Made by a program: the position numbers and the translations under genes. Under the pieces are notes generated by a model. The model was not told where the DNA came from. It worked only from the letters and a program-made list of their open reading frames with translations, and ran no database searches. From an uncultured Eubacterium sp. (GTDB taxonomy: Bacteria > Bacillota > Clostridia > Lachnospirales > Lachnospiraceae), in NCBI GenBank assembly GCA_904420085.1, contig CAJFUA010000054.1, positions 1 through 49,463 of the forward strand: a stretch of 49,463 nt of DNA, written 5' to 3'. This document shows, in pieces, positions 45,493 to 49,463 of this stretch. Position 1 is the first letter of the stretch. Each line of letters opens with the position of its first letter.

Positions 45493-47690
45493 CAGTTTAT
45501 AAGAAAGAATTAAAATCATATTTTACATCAGTGATAGCATGTCTGTTTATTGCTGTGACAACTTTAATTGCGGGAATATTTTTTGTGTATTACAACTTAA
45601 ATAACGGATTGACCAATATGTATGCCGTATATGAATGTCTTTTTATTCTTGTTTTTACGGTTCCGATATTAACTATGCGGATTATCGCAGATGAACGGAG
45701 GCAAAAGACAGACCAGTTGATATTGACGGCGCCGGTTACCGTAGGAAAAATCGTTTTAGGAAAGTTTTTTGCCCTTGTGACCATATTTGCCATTCCAGTG
45801 TTTATTATGTGTCTGTATCCGTTGATTTTGTCAGCCTTTGGAGATATGACATTCGGCATTGCCTACACAAATATTTTAGGATTATTTTTGTATGGAATCT
45901 CATTTATTGCCATTGGTATGTTTATATCATCCGTTACGGAAAGTCAGGTCATATCCGCAATTTTAAGTATTGTGGTGCTGCTTCTGGGCTATCTGATGGG
46001 AAGTCTCACTTCTATGATTTCCTCTGAAGGAAATATTCTGACAAAAATCTTAGGTGCATTTGATTTGTACAGCCCGATGCAGAACTTTCTCAACGGAATG
46101 ATAAAAATCTCCGATATTATTTATTATCTTTCCGTGGTTCTATTGTTTTTGTTCCTCACATGTCAGTCTATTCAAAAAAGAAGGTGGGATGTATCAAAGA
46201 AAACCATTGGAACAGGTGTCTTTAGTGGCGGAATGATTGCCATCATCGTGGCAATTACCGTATTTGTAAATTTGATTGCCGGTATTGTTTCTGAAAAATC
46301 CTCATGGGCAAGTATTGATGTGACCTCTCAGAAGTTATTCTCAATTTCTGAAAAGACAGAAAATATGCTTGCAAAACTGGATACGGATATTACTTTATAT
46401 GTTATGTCTTCGGAAAGTGCCATGGATGACACCGTAAAGAAAACGTTAGACAGGTATAAAATGGCATCAGACCATATCAAAGTGGAATATAAAGATACTA
46501 CAAGATATCCGAATTTCTATCAGGAATTCACGGATACGGCGCCAAGCGGCGGAAGTATTATTGTATATAATGAAAAGACGAAGAAATCAAAAGTCGTTGA
46601 TTACAGCGAAATTTATGTTACCGACAGCAGTTCCTATTATTATACCGGACAGAGTACCGCATCCTCTTATGATTGTGAAGGACAGTTGGATACGGCCATA
46701 GCATATGTAAGAACAGAAAACAGCCAGAAGATTTATCAGGTGGAAGGACATGATGAGGCCGTTTTGGACAGCACCAATTTTGGAACCAGCAGTAATCTGA
46801 CAGATATTATTGAAAAATATAACTGCGAAGTGGAATCCATCAAACTGGTTAATAAAGAAGAGATAACGGTAGATGAATGTGCCGCAGTGCTTCTGCTTGG
46901 TCCGGAGAAGGATTATACCAAGGAAGAAGCGCAGGTAATTATTGACTATTTAAATGCCGGTGGAAGTGCGATTGTGGCTTTGGAAAATACCACCAGTATG
47001 GGAGTGGATAAGCCGAACTTTTACTCCATTTTAAAAGAATATAATGTGGAAGTTCTGGATGGAATTATTGCAGAAAATGATGCTTCTTATTATTCTCCGC
47101 AATATGGACCGTTTTACGCCTTCGCAGAAGGTATTACCGGTTATGCATCAGGTCTTACCAGTTATGTGTTCACACCGTATACGGCAGGAATCAAAGAAGG
47201 AAGTAATACCAGTGATGATATTGTTTATACGGCATTGGCAGGAACATCTTCCGATGCAGTGTTAAAAACAGATGCTATGAATTCTGAGACTTATGAAAAG
47301 GAAAAAGGTGATAAACAGGGACCGTTTGATACAGTGGCATGTGTCACAATAACTACCACGAAAAAAGGAGAAGAGGATGAAGACAGCGATGAAACGGAAG
47401 TATCCTCCATCACATCCAATCTTCTGGTGTTTGGTTCCGTATATTCTCTTTCTGACACCATGGATGAATATGTGCAGGGCTCCAATACACAAGTCGTGAA
47501 CAACGCATTAAGTGAATATATCGACACGGATGTGGACACGATTTCGGTACCCGCAAAGAGCATGGAGACCACGCAGTTGAATGTTACGGAATCCGGAAGC
47601 AGATGGTTCGGTATTTTGATTTCTATTGTTGTTCCTGTCATTGTGTTAATTGGAGGAATAGGAGTTTGGGTAAGAAGGAGAAAGTATTAA
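45486..47690 (+). CDS. Fused ABC permease and GldG-like periplasmic domain
   Basis: This 734-residue protein begins with an ABC-2 permease (about 1-255; six helices, LKSYFTSVIACLFIAVTTLI and RIIADERRQKTDQLILTAPV). A linker with another helix (about 245-270) leads into a long extracytoplasmic GldG/ABC_transp_aux domain (about 280-700) containing YQVEGHDEA and YLNAGGSAIVALE. A final helix (about 708-728) is followed by WVRRRKY. The fusion of GldF- and GldG-like parts is common in Clostridia. It overlaps its ATPase gene and the DUF4340 gene, so expression is coupled. Confidence 0.92.
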   Translation: MLAVYKKELKSYFTSVIACLFIAVTTLIAGIFFVYYNLNNGLTNMYAVYECLFILVFTVPILTMRIIADERRQKTDQLILTAPVTVGKIVLGKFFALVTIFAIPVFIMCLYPLILSAFGDMTFGIAYTNILGLFLYGISFIAIGMFISSVTESQVISAILSIVVLLLGYLMGSLTSMISSEGNILTKILGAFDLYSPMQNFLNGMIKISDIIYYLSVVLLFLFLTCQSIQKRRWDVSKKTIGTGVFSGGMIAIIVAITVFVNLIAGIVSEKSSWASIDVTSQKLFSISEKTENMLAKLDTDITLYVMSSESAMDDTVKKTLDRYKMASDHIKVEYKDTTRYPNFYQEFTDTAPSGGSIIVYNEKTKKSKVVDYSEIYVTDSSSYYYTGQSTASSYDCEGQLDTAIAYVRTENSQKIYQVEGHDEAVLDSTNFGTSSNLTDIIEKYNCEVESIKLVNKEEITVDECAAVLLLGPEKDYTKEEAQVIIDYLNAGGSAIVALENTTSMGVDKPNFYSILKEYNVEVLDGIIAENDASYYSPQYGPFYAFAEGITGYASGLTSYVFTPYTAGIKEGSNTSDDIVYTALAGTSSDAVLKTDAMNSETYEKEKGDKQGPFDTVACVTITTTKKGEEDEDSDETEVSSITSNLLVFGSVYSLSDTMDEYVQGSNTQVVNNALSEYIDTDVDTISVPAKSMETTQLNVTESGSRWFGILISIVVPVIVLIGGIGVWVRRRKY

Positions 47691-48301
47691 TGAATAAGCA
47701 ATATATGAAGTTAGGAAGTTTTGCTCTTGTATTAATCGTTTGTGTGTGCGGTTATTTTATGGTAAGCAATTATTATGAAAATAAAGAGCAGGAAGAAGAA
47801 AAAGCAAACAGTTTTACAGCGTTTTCTTTAGACGATTATAAAGAGACGAAGAAATTATCCTATCAAAGTGATTCCGAAACAATTACGCTCGTACGGAAAA
47901 ACAAACAATGGAAAATCAAAGGACAGAATAAAATCGACGTAGATGAAAGCGTGGTGGAGACAGACATGCTGGCGTTACTGGTAGAGGTGGTTTCCGATGA
48001 AAAAATGGATAATGTAACAGATTTAGGAGACTACGGATTTAACAAAACAGACAACGAAATCACGGCATCCACCAATGAAATTACAATTGTAGATTCGGAA
48101 GATAAAGAACATACCATCTATCTGGGTGATGCGAATCCATACGATGCATCGAAATATTACATGATGGTAAAAGGGGATGACAGCGTGTATGTGGTCGATT
48201 CTTCCGTGGTGGACGGCTTTACGAAGACCGTGGACGACTTAGAAAAGGAAGAGGAGACAACAACAAATAACGACGGGGAGACAACAACAGGTGAAAAATA
48301 A
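47690..48301 (+). CDS. DUF4340 membrane-anchored protein
   Basis: The ATG at 47690 overlaps the upstream stop by one base (TAATG) with AAGGAG nearby. The 203 residues have one N-terminal helix (about 8-26), then an extracytoplasmic domain with LSYQSDSETITLVRKNKQWK, GLDDYGF-like DLGDYGFN and IYLGDANPYDASKYYMMVKG, the DUF4340 repeat pattern. The Thr/Glu-rich end (about 185-203) is low complexity. DUF4340 genes regularly follow GldFG-type transporters. Confidence 0.88.
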   Translation: MNKQYMKLGSFALVLIVCVCGYFMVSNYYENKEQEEEKANSFTAFSLDDYKETKKLSYQSDSETITLVRKNKQWKIKGQNKIDVDESVVETDMLALLVEVVSDEKMDNVTDLGDYGFNKTDNEITASTNEITIVDSEDKEHTIYLGDANPYDASKYYMMVKGDDSVYVVDSSVVDGFTKTVDDLEKEEETTTNNDGETTTGEK

Positions 48302-48305
48302 AGTC

Positions 48306-48334
48306 TTGACACCGTCTGTCAGTTATGATAATAT
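48306..48334 (+). promoter_or_regulatory. Promoter of the tRNA-Leu pair
   Basis: Perfect TTGACA (48306-48311), 17-nt spacer, TAATAT (48329-48334), 21 nt before the first tRNA. Confidence 0.85.
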
Positions 48335-48355
48335 TCTTTTTGCGTCAAATCGCAT

Positions 48356-48440
48356 GCGGAAGTGTCGGAACTGGCAGACGAGCAAGACTAAGGATCTTGT
48401 GGGCATTGCGCTCGTGTGGGTTCAAGTCCCATCTTCCGCA
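48356..48440 (+). tRNA. tRNA-Leu (anticodon AAG)
   Basis: Acceptor GCGGAAG pairs with CTTCCGC, discriminator A, no encoded CCA. Anticodon arm CAAGA-CTAAGGA-TCTTG gives anticodon AAG. A long variable arm and T-loop GGTTCAAGTCC confirm class-II Leu. Length is 85 nt. A34 would need deamination to inosine or direct unmodified reading. Confidence 0.93.
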
Positions 48441-48445
48441 TTTAA

Positions 48446-48530
48446 GCAGTTGTGGCGGAATTGGCATACGCGCATGATTCAGGTTCATGTCCGGGTTAAC
48501 TGGGTGTGGGTTCAAGTCCCATCAACTGCA
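48446..48530 (+). tRNA. tRNA-Leu (anticodon CAG)
   Basis: Acceptor GCAGTTG pairs with CAACTGC, discriminator A, no encoded CCA. Anticodon arm CATGA-TTCAGGT-TCATG gives CAG, reading CUG. It has a long variable arm and the same T-arm as its neighbour, 5 nt upstream. Confidence 0.95.
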
Positions 48531-48534
48531 TAAA

Positions 48535-48563
48535 AGTCCTGTGAATTTTCACAGGGCTTTTTT
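48535..48563 (+). terminator. Terminator of the tRNA-Leu pair
   Basis: AGTCCTGTGAA / TTCACAGGGCT hairpin followed by a T-run. Confidence 0.9.
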
Positions 48564-48564
48564 C

Positions 48565-48593
48565 TTCATTTTATGATAGAATTGTAGTATAAT
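48565..48593 (+). promoter_or_regulatory. Promoter of dgt
   Basis: Weak TTCATT (48565-48570), 17-nt spacer, perfect TATAAT (48588-48593). Confidence 0.55.
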
Positions 48594-48633
48594 TATTTTA
48601 ACTGTAGCAGAACGCATTTTTCGGAGGTATCCT

Positions 48634-49463
48634 ATGAATATCAGACAGAAAAATGAACAATTGGAAATGGAAACGTTAAGTCCTTATGCGGCAAAGAGTT
48701 GTGAGAGCATGGGAAGGGACAGGGAAGAGGTGCAATGTGACCTTCGAACGGTTTATCAGAGAGACAGGGACAGAATTATTCATTGCAAGGCATTCCGGCG
48801 CTTAAAACATAAGACGCAGGTATTTCTGGCACCCATGGGGGACCATTACAGAACCCGACTGACTCATACGCTGGAGGTGGCACAGATTGCAAGAACCATA
48901 GCCAAATCCCTTGATTTAAACGAGGATCTGACGGAGGCAATCGCTTTAGGCCATGATTTGGGGCATACACCTTTCGGACATGCAGGAGAGCGGACTTTGA
49001 ATGAAGTCTGCAGTCTGGGATTTCAGCATTACAAACAGAGCATCCGGGTGGTAGAAGTGATAGAAAATAACGGAGCCGGGCTGAATCTTACCAAAGAAGT
49101 AAGAGACGGTATTTTAAATCACAGAACTTCCGGGCATCCTTCTACGCTGGAAGGAAAAGTAGTAAGACTTTCGGATAAAATTGCCTATATCAATCATGAT
49201 ATTGATGATGCCATTCGGGGAAAAATTATTACCGAAAAGGAAATACCGGAAAAATATACTAAAATATTAGGAAATACAACTAAAAAGCGTTTAGATACGC
49301 TGGTTCATGATATTGTACACAGCAGTTTCCAGAAACCGGATATTTTTATGTCAGAAGAAATGGAACATGCCATGATGGGACTTCGAAGTTATATGTTTGA
49401 ACATGTCTATACCAATCCGGTAGCGAAAAAAGAAGAAACAAAAGCAAGCGAAATGTTAAAGCA
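48634..49463 (+). CDS. dgt: Deoxyguanosinetriphosphate triphosphohydrolase family protein (5' part)
   Basis: The frame runs from ATG 48634, behind GGAGGT, off the right edge after 276 codons with no stop. HD-domain metal ligands are visible: His78 in RTRLTHTLEVAQIA, His107/Asp108 in LGHDLGHTPFGHAGE, and a later Asp in VRLSDKIAYINHDIDDA. The N-terminal DRDRIIHCKAFRRLKHKTQVF is diagnostic for Dgt-like proteins. The family hydrolyses dNTPs to nucleoside and triphosphate. In many Firmicutes it lies upstream of dnaG and the main sigma factor; that cannot be checked here. Confidence 0.95.
   Translation, partial: MNIRQKNEQLEMETLSPYAAKSCESMGRDREEVQCDLRTVYQRDRDRIIHCKAFRRLKHKTQVFLAPMGDHYRTRLTHTLEVAQIARTIAKSLDLNEDLTEAIALGHDLGHTPFGHAGERTLNEVCSLGFQHYKQSIRVVEVIENNGAGLNLTKEVRDGILNHRTSGHPSTLEGKVVRLSDKIAYINHDIDDAIRGKIITEKEIPEKYTKILGNTTKKRLDTLVHDIVHSSFQKPDIFMSEEMEHAMMGLRSYMFEHVYTNPVAKKEETKASEMLK

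Noticed and set aside
48291-48533. 80-codon frame after the DUF4340 gene
   Set aside because: It translates two tRNA-Leu genes; the RNA genes explain the sequence.

Overview
The window looks like chromosomal DNA from a low-GC, anaerobic, spore-forming Clostridia species, most likely Lachnospiraceae. Supporting features are strong AGGAGG ribosome-binding sites, a sporulation protein of the GerW/YtfJ type, a giant acyl-CoA dehydratase activase, a B12-dependent methionine synthase with a separate reactivation protein, a T-box thrS leader, an infC-rpmI-rplT operon with an attenuator, and DUF1540, DUF6106 and DUF2953 proteins. The family-level assignment is inference.

Layout. 1-1.1 kb: start of a leftward gene behind a MerR-type long-spacer promoter, a 5'-truncated formate/nitrite transporter, and a small membrane protein preceded by a 14-bp tandem repeat. 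1.5-1.9 kb: tmRNA. 2.0-8.3 kb: response regulator, histidine kinase, hisH and hisF in one tight operon, then a lipid-kinase-like gene, two DNA repair genes (ung, AlkD-like) and a small conserved-looking protein. 8.5-17.0 kb: accessory region with a 1605-residue secreted RHS/YD-repeat protein carrying a variable C-terminal tip. It is followed by a very AT-rich run of small lipoprotein and membrane genes, a second secreted protein with a related leader, frameshifted genes and a duplicated gene fragment. This is best read as a polymorphic toxin locus with candidate immunity genes and debris of older modules.

17.0-21.3 kb (minus): dehydratase activase. 21.5-25.3 kb: rhomboid-like pseudoprotease, malQ, diaminopimelate decarboxylase. 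25.4-28.7 kb: two unrecognised genes leading into DUF2953, YtfJ and a 46-residue membrane peptide. 28.7-32.8 kb: methionine module metF / reactivation protein / metH. 32.8-35.9 kb: rpmB, Asp23 and FakA-like genes and a DUF6106 protein. 36.0-39.9 kb: guaB, a membrane-anchored trigger-factor-like protein and a secreted CAP protein. 40.0-44.3 kb: T-box/thrS, a DUF1540 protein and infC-rpmI-rplT. 44.4-48.3 kb: a Gld-type ABC exporter with a DUF4340 protein. 48.3-49.5 kb: two tRNA-Leu genes and the first 276 codons of dgt.

The housekeeping part is ordinary, with readable control elements. The part that may hold something undescribed is 12.8-17.0 kb: an unassigned toxin tip, a lipoprotein partner, a strongly folded 118-nt element between them, and a set of AT-rich extracytoplasmic proteins and fragments. 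No transposase, integrase or CRISPR array was seen.
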